Positions 16,276-24,248 of a stretch of 28,528 bases of DNA are shown here, one piece after another; position 1 is the stretch's first letter, and each line of letters opens with the position of its first letter. The notes below the pieces were generated by a model. It was not told where the DNA came from. It was given only the letters and a program-made list of their open reading frames with translations, and did not search any database. A program made the translations under genes and the position numbers. Source of the DNA: Campylobacteraceae bacterium (GTDB taxonomy: Bacteria > Campylobacterota > Campylobacteria > Campylobacterales > Sulfurovaceae); contig JALSQJ010000196.1 of assembly GCA_026985495.1 (NCBI GenBank), forward strand, positions 1 through 28,528, in the 5' to 3' direction.

Positions 16276-17928
16276 TTATGTTCTCTCTGAAGCTCTTACT
16301 TTACAAGCATTTACATCTATACAGAACATACCTTTACCTTTTTTAGCAGGTTTTAACTCTTCAGCTACATTATGCCCACACTTTTTACACTGTGTAGCTG
16401 GGTCAACTTTAGGAGCTTCTGCTGTAGGTACTTCTGGTCTCATAGCAGGGAAGAGTAGTACATCTCTAATACTCTGTTGGTTGGTTAACATCATGACTAA
16501 TCTGTCTATTCCAATTCCCTCACCAGCTGTAGGAGTCATTCCATAACTAAGAGCTTTTACAAAGTTGGTGTCCATGTGCATCGCCTCATCATCACCTGTT
16601 AGCTCTTTTGCTTCAACTTGTGCTTGAAATCTCTTATATTGGTCGATAGGGTCATTAAGCTCTGAGAAACCATTTGCTAACTCTGCACCTGCTACAAAGA
16701 ACTCAAAACGTTCAGCTATCTCTGGATTCTCATCACTTCTTCTTGCAAGTGGTGAAATATCTACAGGGTAGTCTATAATAAATGTTGGATTAATCAGTTT
16801 TGGCTCAACAAACTCATCAAATAGTTCAGCTTGAACATAACCAATTGTCCAATTCTCATCATATTTAAGGTTCTTCTCTTTTAAAAATCTCAAACCTTTA
16901 TCTCTATCTTCGGCTATCTCTCTTGGTACTCCACCAATATTGACAATAGAGTCAATCCATGTTACACGAGCAAATGGGGTACTGAAATCTACCTCTTTAT
17001 CTCCATAAGGAAGTTTTTTATCTAATCCTAAACTATCAAATAGATAGTCAAATAGCTCTTCAGTTAGCTCCATTAACTCTATGTATGTTTTGTATGCCCA
17101 ATAAAATTCAATAACAGTAAATTCAGGATTATGAGTTGCATCAATCCCCTCATTTCTAAAGTTTTTTCCTATCTCAAATACAGCTTCCATTCCACCTGTG
17201 ATGAGCTGTTTAAGGTAAAGCTCTGGAGCAATTCTTAAAAATCTATCAACACCTAAAGCGTTGTGATGGGTGGTAAATGGTTTAGCATTTGCTCCACCTA
17301 AAATAGGGTGCATCATAGGGGTTTCGACCTCCAAAAAGCCTTTGCTCTCAAAGAAGTGACGAATAGAGGATACAATGTTTGAACGGAGTTTAAAGCGTTT
17401 TGTTACCTCTGAATCCATAATCATATCTAGGTATCGTTGGCGATACTTAATCTCTTGGTCTTGAATACCATGAAATTTTTCAGGTAGTGGAGAGATAGAT
17501 TTTGTAACTAAATTAACCTCTAAACAGTGTAAGGTAAGCTCTCCTGTACCTGTTACAAAAGGGTAACCTTTTACTTCAATAATATCTCCTACTTCGTAGA
17601 GACGTTTTACTACCTCATTATAGTAGCCCTCTGGTAGGTCATCTCTGTTAAAGTAAATTTGTACCAATCCACCTTCATCTTCTATCTTTGCAAAGGCAGC
17701 TTTTCCCATAATTCGTATAAATTTAAGACGACCTGTAAGTCTGTACTCTTTAGTTTTGTCCTGTTTCATCTCATCGGTTTCAATCTCATGAACATAAGCA
17801 CATTCACTTAAAAATTGTGTCGATGGTGTTCCTTTTTTGACTTGGTTAGGGTAGGGGTTAATCCCTCTCTCTCTTAATGTTTCTGTTTTTTTAATTCGCT
17901 CTTGAATATATTGATTGTTAAATATCAA
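16276..17928 (-). CDS. lysS: LysS, class II lysyl-tRNA synthetase with Cys4 C-terminal extension
   Basis: LysS charges tRNA-Lys. The anticodon-binding OB domain (about 60-165) is followed by the class II catalytic core. This includes the motif 1 region FLEVETPMMHPILGGANAKPF, the motif 2 region FRNEGIDATHNPEFT, and motif 3 GIGIDRLVMMLT ending in LLFPAMRPE at about residue 499, where most bacterial LysRS stop or nearly stop. Here about 51 residues follow, carrying Cys514, Cys517, Cys536 and Cys542 in a CxxC...Cx5C pattern that suggests a zinc-ribbon-like tail. The gene lies after fur with a 54-base gap. The core assignment is certain; the tail's role is unknown. Confidence 0.96.
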   Translation of the reverse strand: MIFNNQYIQERIKKTETLRERGINPYPNQVKKGTPSTQFLSECAYVHEIETDEMKQDKTKEYRLTGRLKFIRIMGKAAFAKIEDEGGLVQIYFNRDDLPEGYYNEVVKRLYEVGDIIEVKGYPFVTGTGELTLHCLEVNLVTKSISPLPEKFHGIQDQEIKYRQRYLDMIMDSEVTKRFKLRSNIVSSIRHFFESKGFLEVETPMMHPILGGANAKPFTTHHNALGVDRFLRIAPELYLKQLITGGMEAVFEIGKNFRNEGIDATHNPEFTVIEFYWAYKTYIELMELTEELFDYLFDSLGLDKKLPYGDKEVDFSTPFARVTWIDSIVNIGGVPREIAEDRDKGLRFLKEKNLKYDENWTIGYVQAELFDEFVEPKLINPTFIIDYPVDISPLARRSDENPEIAERFEFFVAGAELANGFSELNDPIDQYKRFQAQVEAKELTGDDEAMHMDTNFVKALSYGMTPTAGEGIGIDRLVMMLTNQQSIRDVLLFPAMRPEVPTAEAPKVDPATQCKKCGHNVAEELKPAKKGKGMFCIDVNACKVRASERT

Positions 17929-17982
17929 GGTCTCTCCTATGATGTACTTTTTTTGCTATTAGATGAGTTTTTGTGAGGGTAT

Positions 17983-18435
17983 CTATTTGGCTTGACACGC
18001 AGAACAGACACCCATAATCTTCATAATGTGATTGGTCATTTTAAAATTAAACTTTTTAGCAATCTCCTCTTGTTGTTTCTCAATAGTTTCATCAAAAAAC
18101 TCTTCAATCCCACCACACTCTAAGCAGACTAAGTGGTCATGATGCTCTTTTAGTCCAAACTCATACTTCTTTCCTTGAGCTCCAAATGATATGGAACTTA
18201 CAATATTGGCATCTTCTAGTAGTGTTAGGGTACGGTAAACGGTTGCAATACCAAGTTTAACTGTTGGGTACTTCTCTTTAAGTAGGTTGTATATATCTTC
18301 AGGTGTAAAGTGTCCACTGTTATCGTAGATGGTTTTAAGTATAAGCTCACGTTGCGTTGTGTACTTTAGACTATTTGATTTTAGTAATCTCTTGAAATTT
18401 TCAAGAACATCATCATACGATATTGTATTGGTCAT
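17983..18435 (-). CDS. fur: Fur, ferric uptake regulator
   Basis: Fur represses iron-uptake genes when loaded with ferrous iron. The 150-residue protein has the winged-helix domain (about 1-85, with TTQRELILKTIYD and GIATVYRTLTLLEDA). The metal-binding and dimer domain follows, with HHDH at 98-101 and two CxxC pairs, C104/C107 and C144/C147, for structural zinc. An N-terminal extension of roughly ten residues is like that of Helicobacter Fur. PerR is less likely by sequence but cannot be fully excluded without comparison. It sits nine bases after cvpA and before lysS. Two palindromes at 22747-22761 and 22810-22824 are likely targets. Confidence 0.88.
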   Translation of the reverse strand: MTNTISYDDVLENFKRLLKSNSLKYTTQRELILKTIYDNSGHFTPEDIYNLLKEKYPTVKLGIATVYRTLTLLEDANIVSSISFGAQGKKYEFGLKEHHDHLVCLECGGIEEFFDETIEKQQEEIAKKFNFKMTNHIMKIMGVCSACQAK

Positions 18436-18444
18436 TAAAATTCT

Positions 18445-19110
18445 CTAATCATTACTACTGTTATCTTCACTGCTATTATGTTCTGTAAGTTTAGCAGAGA
18501 TAGTACTAATATTGTTTTCAATATTCTCTAGTATGCTTGTCTCTTCAATTGTAATTGAATCTTCATCAACGGTATCAGTTGTATTGTTTTCTGATTTGAC
18601 TGATGTGACTGTTTTGTTTATGTCAATATTTAAAAGTGAGGCACCAATTTTACTCATTGGAGAAAAAAGTTTGGTCTCTTTTTTTAGTTTAGAGGCATCA
18701 TCTTTAAAAAAATCAGATTGGTTAACGCCAAAGATAATTAGTGAGAAGATAAAAATGTAACGAGCAAAACTAATAATATATCCAAAAAGTCGGCTAAAAA
18801 TACCAGTTTCATTTGAAGTAAACTTCTCTATAATAGAGGAGATAACTCCAATAATTAACCATACAGCAACAAGAATAATAACAAAACCAATAATTTTAGA
18901 ATAACTATCAGAGATAGTAGGGACAATCTCCTCCTTATTTATTAACTCAACAACAGTTGTGTTGAATTTTGCTGCAAGTGTAATTCCTCCAACAATAGTA
19001 ATGAAGCTTAATAACTCTTTTGTAAATCCATTCACTAAACCTTTAATTGCTAAAAAAGCTGCCAAGGAGACAATGACAATATCTACAATATGAAAACCCA
19101 TAAAATCCAT
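18445..19110 (-). CDS. CvpA-family membrane protein
   Basis: The 221-residue protein has about four hydrophobic segments (near 7-26, 33-50, 70-94 and 106-126), with the CvpA-type start FHIVDIVIVSLAAFLAIKG and LVNGFTKELLSF. A hydrophilic tail rich in Asn, Ser, Glu and Thr (about 160-221) follows. CvpA was named for colicin V production and has been linked to envelope stress tolerance. The molecular role is unclear. It leads the cvpA-fur-lysS set; a CvpA gene also precedes lysS in Helicobacter pylori. Confidence 0.82.
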   Translation of the reverse strand: MDFMGFHIVDIVIVSLAAFLAIKGLVNGFTKELLSFITIVGGITLAAKFNTTVVELINKEEIVPTISDSYSKIIGFVIILVAVWLIIGVISSIIEKFTSNETGIFSRLFGYIISFARYIFIFSLIIFGVNQSDFFKDDASKLKKETKLFSPMSKIGASLLNIDINKTVTSVKSENNTTDTVDEDSITIEETSILENIENNISTISAKLTEHNSSEDNSSND

Positions 19111-19166
19111 AACTTACCAAACCTTAATAATAATCCATAATTTCCTACAGATTAATTTTTGAAAAA

Positions 19167-19172
19167 TTATAT
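19167..19172 (-). promoter_or_regulatory. Putative -10 element for cvpA-fur-lysS
   Basis: TATAAT on the minus strand, 57 bases before the cvpA start, in the gap after pilT. No convincing -35 is present. It suggests that cvpA-fur-lysS can be transcribed separately from gatC-pilT. Confidence 0.4.
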
Positions 19173-19178
19173 CTAAAG

Positions 19179-20243
19179 TTATCTGAAATTGATATTTTTC
19201 TTTAGTTCATCGGGTTTGTTTGAATATTGTAGTGCATGTTGTTTCTCTATGACTCTTTTGTTTAGAAGTTTTAGAAGCACTTGTGTTTGGGTTTGCATTC
19301 CTGTACTACCTTGCCCTAGTTGCATTTGAGAGTAGATTTGATGTATTTTATCTTCTCTAATTAGGTTTGCAATGGCGTGGTTGGTTACCATTATTTCAGG
19401 GACTGCAACACGTCCTCCTCCTACTTTTGGTAGAAGAACTTGAGAGATTACAGCTACTAAAGAGGTTGAAATCATAGTTCTAATTTGAGCCTGTTCATCT
19501 CCACCAAAAACATCAATAATACGGTTAATAGTTCCAGGAGCAGAGTTGGTATGAAGTGTTCCAAAAACTAAGTGACCTGTCTCAGCAGCTGTTAATGCAG
19601 CTTCAATGGTCTCTTTATCTCTCATCTCTCCAATTAAAATAATATCTGGGTCTTGACGCATAGCATATTTAAGTGCTAATGCAAAGCTTCGTGTATCTCG
19701 TCCTGTTTCACGATGGGAGAAAACAGATTTTTTATTTTGATGAATAAATTCCACAGGGTCTTCAATTGTAATAATATGTTTATGTTCTGTTAGGTTTATC
19801 TCATTTAAAAGAGCTGAAAGGGTAGTTGATTTACCAGAACCTGTAGGTCCTGTAACAAGAATTAAACCTTTTTCTCTTTTAATTAGCTCTTTATATATAG
19901 CAGGAGAATTGAGGTCATCAAGTGATGGAATTTCAGTAGGAATAATCCTAAAAGCAGCAGCAATATCCCCAAGTGTTCGGTAGTAGTTGGCTCTAAATCG
20001 TCCAATACCAGGAAGCATCAGTGCAAAGTCAAGCTCTAAATGCTCTTCAAAAGATTTTTTCTGTTTCTCTGTAAGTAGAGCATAGGTCATCTCTTCAATA
20101 TCTTCACCAGTTAGTACAGGTAAATTAACAGCTTTAAGAGTACCATCAATACGAATTTGAGGTTCAGAACGTGCAACAAGGTGCAAGTCAGAAGCACCAT
20201 GTGCAACAACACTCTGTAGAAGTTTTTTTATATCTATAGCCAT
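19179..20243 (-). CDS. pilT: PilT-type retraction ATPase
   Basis: PilT hexamers power depolymerisation of type IV pili at the inner membrane. The 354-residue protein has the N-terminal PAS-like domain (about 1-100) and a RecA-like core. The core shows Walker A GPTGSGKST (132-140), an aspartate box ITIEDPVEF (159-167), Walker B IILIGEMRD (201-209), and the histidine box GHLVFGTLHTNSA. The PilT-specific C-terminal motif is present as AIANLIREDKIHQIYS (290-305). No other pilus genes are nearby, so it is an isolated PilT. Whether the cell has type IV pili cannot be judged from this window. Confidence 0.92.
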   Translation of the reverse strand: MAIDIKKLLQSVVAHGASDLHLVARSEPQIRIDGTLKAVNLPVLTGEDIEEMTYALLTEKQKKSFEEHLELDFALMLPGIGRFRANYYRTLGDIAAAFRIIPTEIPSLDDLNSPAIYKELIKREKGLILVTGPTGSGKSTTLSALLNEINLTEHKHIITIEDPVEFIHQNKKSVFSHRETGRDTRSFALALKYAMRQDPDIILIGEMRDKETIEAALTAAETGHLVFGTLHTNSAPGTINRIIDVFGGDEQAQIRTMISTSLVAVISQVLLPKVGGGRVAVPEIMVTNHAIANLIREDKIHQIYSQMQLGQGSTGMQTQTQVLLKLLNKRVIEKQHALQYSNKPDELKKNINFR

Positions 20244-20320
20244 ATTATTCTCTCTATTTAAAATTATATTTTATTGAATAATATAGTATATAAAATATTC
20301 TTTATTTTAGTTTAAGTTTA

Positions 20321-20611
20321 TTACTCAATAATTTTGGGAACAATAAAAAAGTCATTTTCTGCATTTGGTGCATGAGCAAAGATATGTTGAGAAATTTTTT
20401 GGTTTCTGTTTGGCTCATCTACTCTTAGTGGTGTACCTCCACTAAGAGTAGAAAATGTAGCATTTAGGCTATCTGTATCTAATTCAGATAAATTTTCAAC
20501 ATAAGCTAAGATTTCAGATAGTTGTCCTGCTAACTCCTCTTTTTTTTCATCTTCAATTTTTAACATTGAGAGTTTTTCAAGTTTTTCAAGTACTCTGTTG
20601 TCTATAGTCAC
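20321..20611 (-). CDS. gatC: GatC, subunit C of the Asp/Glu-tRNA amidotransferase
   Basis: GatC stabilises GatAB, which amidates misacylated Glu-tRNA-Gln and Asp-tRNA-Asn. The 96-residue length and the pattern LEKLSMLKIEDEKKEELAGQLSEIL followed by a linker and LRVDEP near residue 62 are typical. The start codon is GTG (20609-20611), supported by AAAGGA just upstream. gatA and gatB are not beside it. It is the first gene of the minus-strand run, 77 bases before pilT. Confidence 0.9.
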   Translation of the reverse strand: MTIDNRVLEKLEKLSMLKIEDEKKEELAGQLSEILAYVENLSELDTDSLNATFSTLSGGTPLRVDEPNRNQKISQHIFAHAPNAENDFFIVPKIIE

Positions 20612-20671
20612 GGTAATCCTTTAAAGTAATTGATGAATTATATTATAAGAGAGGTTAAATTATGTAAATAA

Positions 20672-20695
20672 GAGTAACTTACTCCGATTTAAATC
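20672..20695. promoter_or_regulatory. Two adjacent palindromes between divergent gatC and a rhodanese gene
   Basis: GAGTAA-C-TTACTC (20672-20684) is a perfect 6-1-6 palindrome, and GATTTAAATC (20686-20695) is a perfect 10-base palindrome one base later. They lie in the 163-base divergent promoter region and could be operator sites. No regulator is identified. Confidence 0.35.
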
Positions 20696-20774
20696 AGTTA
20701 AATATATTAAAAAAACTACTTGTAATATAAAATTATATAGAATAAACTATATTTTTATAAAGGATTCATAGAAT

Positions 20775-21116
20775 ATGAGCGAAATCTTAAATAAGTCGTA
20801 TGTGACTTCAAATGAGTTAGAGTTATTGTTAAAAGAGAGAGCAGAGGGAAAAGTAGATTTTCTTTTAGTTGATGTAAGAGAGCAGATGGAGTATGATGAT
20901 GCACATATAAAGGGTGTAGATGCTTTAAAACCAACCTCAACTTTTCAATCTTGGGCTCAATCATTTTTAGATGAGAACAGAGATAAAACTGTTATTTTTA
21001 CTTGTAGAACAGGTAGCCGTTCTGGTCAAGTTCAAAATCTCTTTAGACAAAATGGTATGCAGAATGCTATTAACCATTCAGGTGGAATTATGGGCTTTTC
21101 TGGTGAAATAGAGTAG
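20775..21116 (+). CDS. Cytoplasmic single-domain rhodanese
   Basis: The 113-residue protein has no signal peptide and is one rhodanese domain: LLVDVREQMEYDDAHIKGV (residues 30-48), then the six-residue active-site loop beginning C77-R-T-G-S-R-S, as in GlpE-like sulfurtransferases. A closing HSGGIMGFSG replaces the usual GG...W. An AAAGGA ribosome site lies about ten bases before the ATG, and TATATT at 20748-20753 is a possible -10. A hairpin terminator follows, so it seems to be a single-gene unit upstream of the multiheme cytochrome. It probably moves sulfane sulfur in the cytoplasm; the partner is not visible. Confidence 0.85.
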   Translation: MSEILNKSYVTSNELELLLKERAEGKVDFLLVDVREQMEYDDAHIKGVDALKPTSTFQSWAQSFLDENRDKTVIFTCRTGSRSGQVQNLFRQNGMQNAINHSGGIMGFSGEIE

Positions 21117-21136
21117 GGTTATGCAAGTATTTAATC

Positions 21137-21160
21137 TATAGGCAAATTTTTTTGTCTATA
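21137..21160 (+). terminator. Hairpin terminator after the rhodanese gene
   Basis: TATAGGCAAA (21137-21146) pairs with TTTGTCTATA (21151-21160) over ten positions with one G-T pair and a TTTT loop. A short T-rich tail follows. It separates the rhodanese from the cytochrome gene. Confidence 0.55.
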
Positions 21161-21188
21161 TTTATTAAAACTTTGCTACCCTTTCAGT

Positions 21189-22484
21189 ATGAAAAAGATT
21201 CTTATTTTATTTACTTTAATTATTTTAGCCTCTCTAGCATGGTTTTTTCAACCTAAAATTCTTCCATATTATCAACAACTTACAAAAAGTAGAGTAGGTC
21301 TTAATGTCAATTTACAGCCAATCTCCCAAAAAGATGCTAAGTTTATAGGTTCTAAAAAGTGCCAAGAGTGCCATAAAGAGGAGCATAAAGCATGGAGTTC
21401 TTCACTTCACTCAAAGATGATTCAAGATATAAAAGCAGACCCATCAGTAGTAGTTGCTAACTTCTCAAAATTACCAAAAGATGCAGACTTTACCCTAAAA
21501 GATGCAATCTATACTATAGGTTCAAAATTTAAACAGCGTTACATGATACCTGCTAAGATTAATGGAAAAGATGACTTTAGAATGGGTAACTATCAATGGA
21601 ATGTAGAGACTCAAAAGTGGCAACAGTTTAAACCCTATAAATATTGGTATAAAGATGCTTATGAACATGACAATAAAGTATTCCCTACTTCAAATACCTG
21701 TGATGGATGTCACTTTACAGGCTATATGTCAAGAGAAAAGAGAGTGGAGCTTTCTATCTCTTGTGAGTCTTGTCACGGAGCAGGGTCAAAACATGTGTCA
21801 GACCCTAATAATGAGCTTTATGTTGCCTCAATGGCAGACCCAATTCGAACCAATGAAGTCTGTCTTCAGTGTCACATGAGAAATAGAGATAAACGGTTAG
21901 ATGGTAATCTATCGGTTAAAGATTTATGGTATATAGCCAAAGATTACCCAAGTGGATATGAAGCAGGAGAGCCACTCATCAATTATAAAAAAATAGCTCC
22001 TCATAAGTTGGGATTTGAGACCAAAGAGTTTTGGGCAAATGGAGCAGCTAAAAAGAACCGAACTCAAGGGAATGAGTTTGTGCATGATGCTATGTATAAG
22101 CATGGAATTACTTGTATTAATTGTCACAATCCACATACGTTAAGCAATCGAGCTGACAAGCCAGAGGGGAACAAAGCGTGTATGAAGTGCCACTCTTTTA
22201 ATTCAGTTATAGGTCCACACCAAGCATCATTAGAGGCACATACTCATCACAAAGCTAACTCTAAAGGTTCACAATGTATTGAGTGTCACATGCCAAAAAC
22301 AGCCAGACATACAGGTAAATCACCTCTTACGGTACGTTCTCATAAGTTTTCATTTACTTCACCTGCAGAGAGTTTAAAGTATAAAATGCCAAAAGAGACC
22401 AATGCCTGTTACGCATGTCATAAAGAGAAAAGTTTAGATGAACTTCAAAAAGATTTAGAGTCATGGGGAATGGTAGAGTGGTGA
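21189..22484 (+). CDS. Membrane-anchored octaheme c-type cytochrome
   Basis: The 431-residue protein has an N-terminal hydrophobic anchor or signal (about 3-20) and eight CxxCH heme sites at residues 58-62, 171-175, 192-196, 225-229, 309-313, 331-335, 363-367 and 407-411. The opening IGSKKCQECHKEEHKAWSSS, the TCDGCHFTGY site and SCESCHGAGSKHV follow the cytochrome c554-like multiheme family, often seen fused to TPR repeats; no TPR is present here. It does not show the unusual CxxCK site of nitrite reductase NrfA. It most likely carries electrons or reduces a small oxyanion in the periplasm, but the substrate is unknown. There is no obvious ribosome site before the ATG at 21189. Confidence 0.82.
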   Translation: MKKILILFTLIILASLAWFFQPKILPYYQQLTKSRVGLNVNLQPISQKDAKFIGSKKCQECHKEEHKAWSSSLHSKMIQDIKADPSVVVANFSKLPKDADFTLKDAIYTIGSKFKQRYMIPAKINGKDDFRMGNYQWNVETQKWQQFKPYKYWYKDAYEHDNKVFPTSNTCDGCHFTGYMSREKRVELSISCESCHGAGSKHVSDPNNELYVASMADPIRTNEVCLQCHMRNRDKRLDGNLSVKDLWYIAKDYPSGYEAGEPLINYKKIAPHKLGFETKEFWANGAAKKNRTQGNEFVHDAMYKHGITCINCHNPHTLSNRADKPEGNKACMKCHSFNSVIGPHQASLEAHTHHKANSKGSQCIECHMPKTARHTGKSPLTVRSHKFSFTSPAESLKYKMPKETNACYACHKEKSLDELQKDLESWGMVEW

Positions 22485-22746
22485 GAAGTGGAATTATATT
22501 AAGGTTGGTTTGTTATAAGCAGGTTAAGTTCCTTTCTTTTAAAAAAAGAGCAGAAAAATCTTGAGTATCAGCTTGAGGTAGATGCTAATTTTTTATTAAA
22601 TCATTTAACAGGTCTGAAAAAAGAGTTGGAGTTTCTATCTATTTTAGAGCTTATGGATGACCTGCTTACTAAAGTATCTCTTGATTGTCATCAATAATAA
22701 GTATTTTCATAATTACTATTATATCATACCCAGATAAAATATTAAT
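22485..22746. other. Non-coding gap after the octaheme cytochrome gene
   Basis: No intact gene is visible. The gap contains an open but startless plus-strand reading frame and a truncated minus-strand response-regulator start, both described as a degraded element, and then an AT-rich stretch leading to the first Fur-box-like palindrome. Confidence 0.5.
22503..22710. pseudogene. Probable relic of a response regulator and possibly a GGDEF protein
   Basis: On the minus strand, from the ATG at 22708-22710, the translation is MKILIIDDNQEIL followed at once by TAG (22669-22671). This is a near-perfect first strand and acidic pair of a receiver domain. On the plus strand the frame 22503-22697 is open for 64 codons without an early start codon. 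It includes LEYQLEVDA, then LTGLKKELEFL, recalling the linker and DxLTGLxNR start of GGDEF domains with a short insertion. The two overlap by about 30 bases, so at most one can be right there. I read the region as decayed signalling-gene remnants. The receiver start is the stronger half of the case. Confidence 0.4.
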
Positions 22747-22761
22747 TGATAACAATTATCA
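22747..22761. promoter_or_regulatory. Fur-box-like palindrome 1
   Basis: TGATAACAATTATCA fits the 7-1-7 Fur-box form TGATAATnATTATCA at all but one position. It lies 84 bases upstream of the porin gene. Confidence 0.7.
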
Positions 22762-22809
22762 CTTTTATTATAAATTAAGTTTAAAGTGGATAAGATTTAA
22801 AAAATAAAA

Positions 22810-22824
22810 CGATAATTGTTATCA
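22810..22824. promoter_or_regulatory. Fur-box-like palindrome 2
   Basis: CGATAATTGTTATCA is the reverse complement of the first box except for one end base. It sits directly before the AAGGAGA ribosome site (22831-22837) of the porin gene, where bound Fur would block transcription. Its centre is 63 bases from that of box 1, six helical turns. Confidence 0.7.
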
Positions 22825-22844
22825 ATTTAAAAGGAGAAGAAATA

Positions 22845-23987
22845 GTGAAGAGTAGTTTAGGGTTACTATTGATGTTAGTAGTAGGTTCAGAGGCAGAGAG
22901 TTTAAGTGAAGCATTAAAGCAGACAAAAGTAGAAGGATATATTAGAGGAACTTATCAGCATCATGATGTTAAAGAAGATAGAGTCTATAAAGATGATGCT
23001 ATTGGTGGAAAGTTGCATTTAGAGACAGGGGAGTTAGGGGGTATTTCTGTTGGAGCTTCTCTCTACACCTCTTATGCTCTTTTTCATGATGATAATAGAG
23101 GATTAATCCCTCTGCGTGGAGATAGTCATAAATCTTACTCTATTTTAGGTGAGGCGTATATAAAAGCGACTTTTGCAAAAAATCTTTTAACGGTTGGTTT
23201 ACAAGAGATTGAGACCCCTTTTGCTCAAGTAGATGATATTGGAATGGTTCCAAATAGTTTTGAAGCTGTTATGTTTCAGAGTCAAATGGTTCAAAATACA
23301 ACATTGACTATGGGTCATATAGTGAAGATGGCAGGTGTTGATGCCCCTATAGTTGATAAGTTTTCTAATATTAATGAAGATAGAGGTATGCAATTGGTTG
23401 GTATAGCCTATGAGGGTATAGAAGATTTAACACTTCAAGCATGGTACTACAACCTAGATAAAGCAGAGCTAGATAGTATTATTTTTCTTGAATCTGACTA
23501 TGAGAAAAGTATTGATAATATAGCTTATGGTTTTGGGTTACAGTATGCAAAAGAGGGTTATAGTGTAGGAGCTGATGCAAATGTTTATGGTGTAACAGCT
23601 AGTTTAATGGCTCAAAATATTGGGCTAACAGTGAGAGGAGCTTACACAGAAGTTAAAGATAATGGAGCTAACTCTGGTTTTGGTGGAGGAGCTTTTTACT
23701 CAAACTCTGAATACCTCATATTAGACAATGCAGGAGCCAATGGGAAAGCGACATGGTATGGTGTAGAGTATGAAGCATCTAATAGTTTAGAGGGCTTAAC
23801 TGTTGGTTTAGGTAGAGTGACATTGGAAAATAGTGATAAAGCAAAAGCAACAGAGGTTGATTTGGTGTTAAGCTATGAGATGAGTGATGCATTTGAGGTT
23901 CATGCTATTGCGTCGAACCTAAAAGGTACCAATGTTGGGGAAGATGATGCAAAACATCTTCGTATTTTTGCTAATTATAATTTTTAG
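22845..23987 (+). CDS. Outer-membrane porin, OprD-like, of the iron-uptake operon
   Basis: The 380-residue protein has a short signal (about 1-18), alternating amphipathic beta strands throughout, and the final ANYNF with a terminal Phe, the usual sorting signal for outer-membrane barrels. LSEALKQTKVEGYIRGTYQHH near the N-terminus is typical of OprD-like porins of Campylobacterota. The start is GTG at 22845, supported by AAGGAGA at 22831-22837. Two Fur-box-like palindromes precede it and feoA starts 35 bases after its stop, so it probably admits iron or an iron complex under iron limitation. Substrate specificity is inferred from context only. Confidence 0.78.
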   Translation: MKSSLGLLLMLVVGSEAESLSEALKQTKVEGYIRGTYQHHDVKEDRVYKDDAIGGKLHLETGELGGISVGASLYTSYALFHDDNRGLIPLRGDSHKSYSILGEAYIKATFAKNLLTVGLQEIETPFAQVDDIGMVPNSFEAVMFQSQMVQNTTLTMGHIVKMAGVDAPIVDKFSNINEDRGMQLVGIAYEGIEDLTLQAWYYNLDKAELDSIIFLESDYEKSIDNIAYGFGLQYAKEGYSVGADANVYGVTASLMAQNIGLTVRGAYTEVKDNGANSGFGGGAFYSNSEYLILDNAGANGKATWYGVEYEASNSLEGLTVGLGRVTLENSDKAKATEVDLVLSYEMSDAFEVHAIASNLKGTNVGEDDAKHLRIFANYNF

Positions 23988-24022
23988 GTGATATGATGTT
24001 ACAAATTAAGGGGTAAAATAGT

Positions 24023-24247
24023 ATGAAACTTTCAGAACTACATAAAGGCGATAGAGCTATGATTGTTAAGATAGATACAGAGGATTCATTAAAGAGTCGT
24101 CTGCTATCTTTTGGTGTATCAAGAGGTAGTGAGTTGAGTGTAGAGGAGTGTTCATTGGGTAAGAAGACAATGGAGATTTTGGTAGATGATACACTTATTG
24201 GACTTCGTGGAGAAGAAGCATCAAAGATTGAAGTAGAGAGGTTATAA
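24023..24247 (+). CDS. feoA: FeoA, ferrous iron transport accessory protein
   Basis: FeoA is a small SH3-like cytoplasmic protein that supports FeoB. The 74-residue product has LSELHKGDRAMIVKI, then SRLLSFGVSRGSELSVEE, and closes with LIGLRGEEASKIEVE, the standard FeoA order. AAGGGG near 24010 is the ribosome site. It follows the porin gene and precedes feoB by one base, so FeoA and FeoB are likely made in coupled fashion. Confidence 0.93.
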   Translation: MKLSELHKGDRAMIVKIDTEDSLKSRLLSFGVSRGSELSVEECSLGKKTMEILVDDTLIGLRGEEASKIEVERL

Positions 24248-24248
24248 A

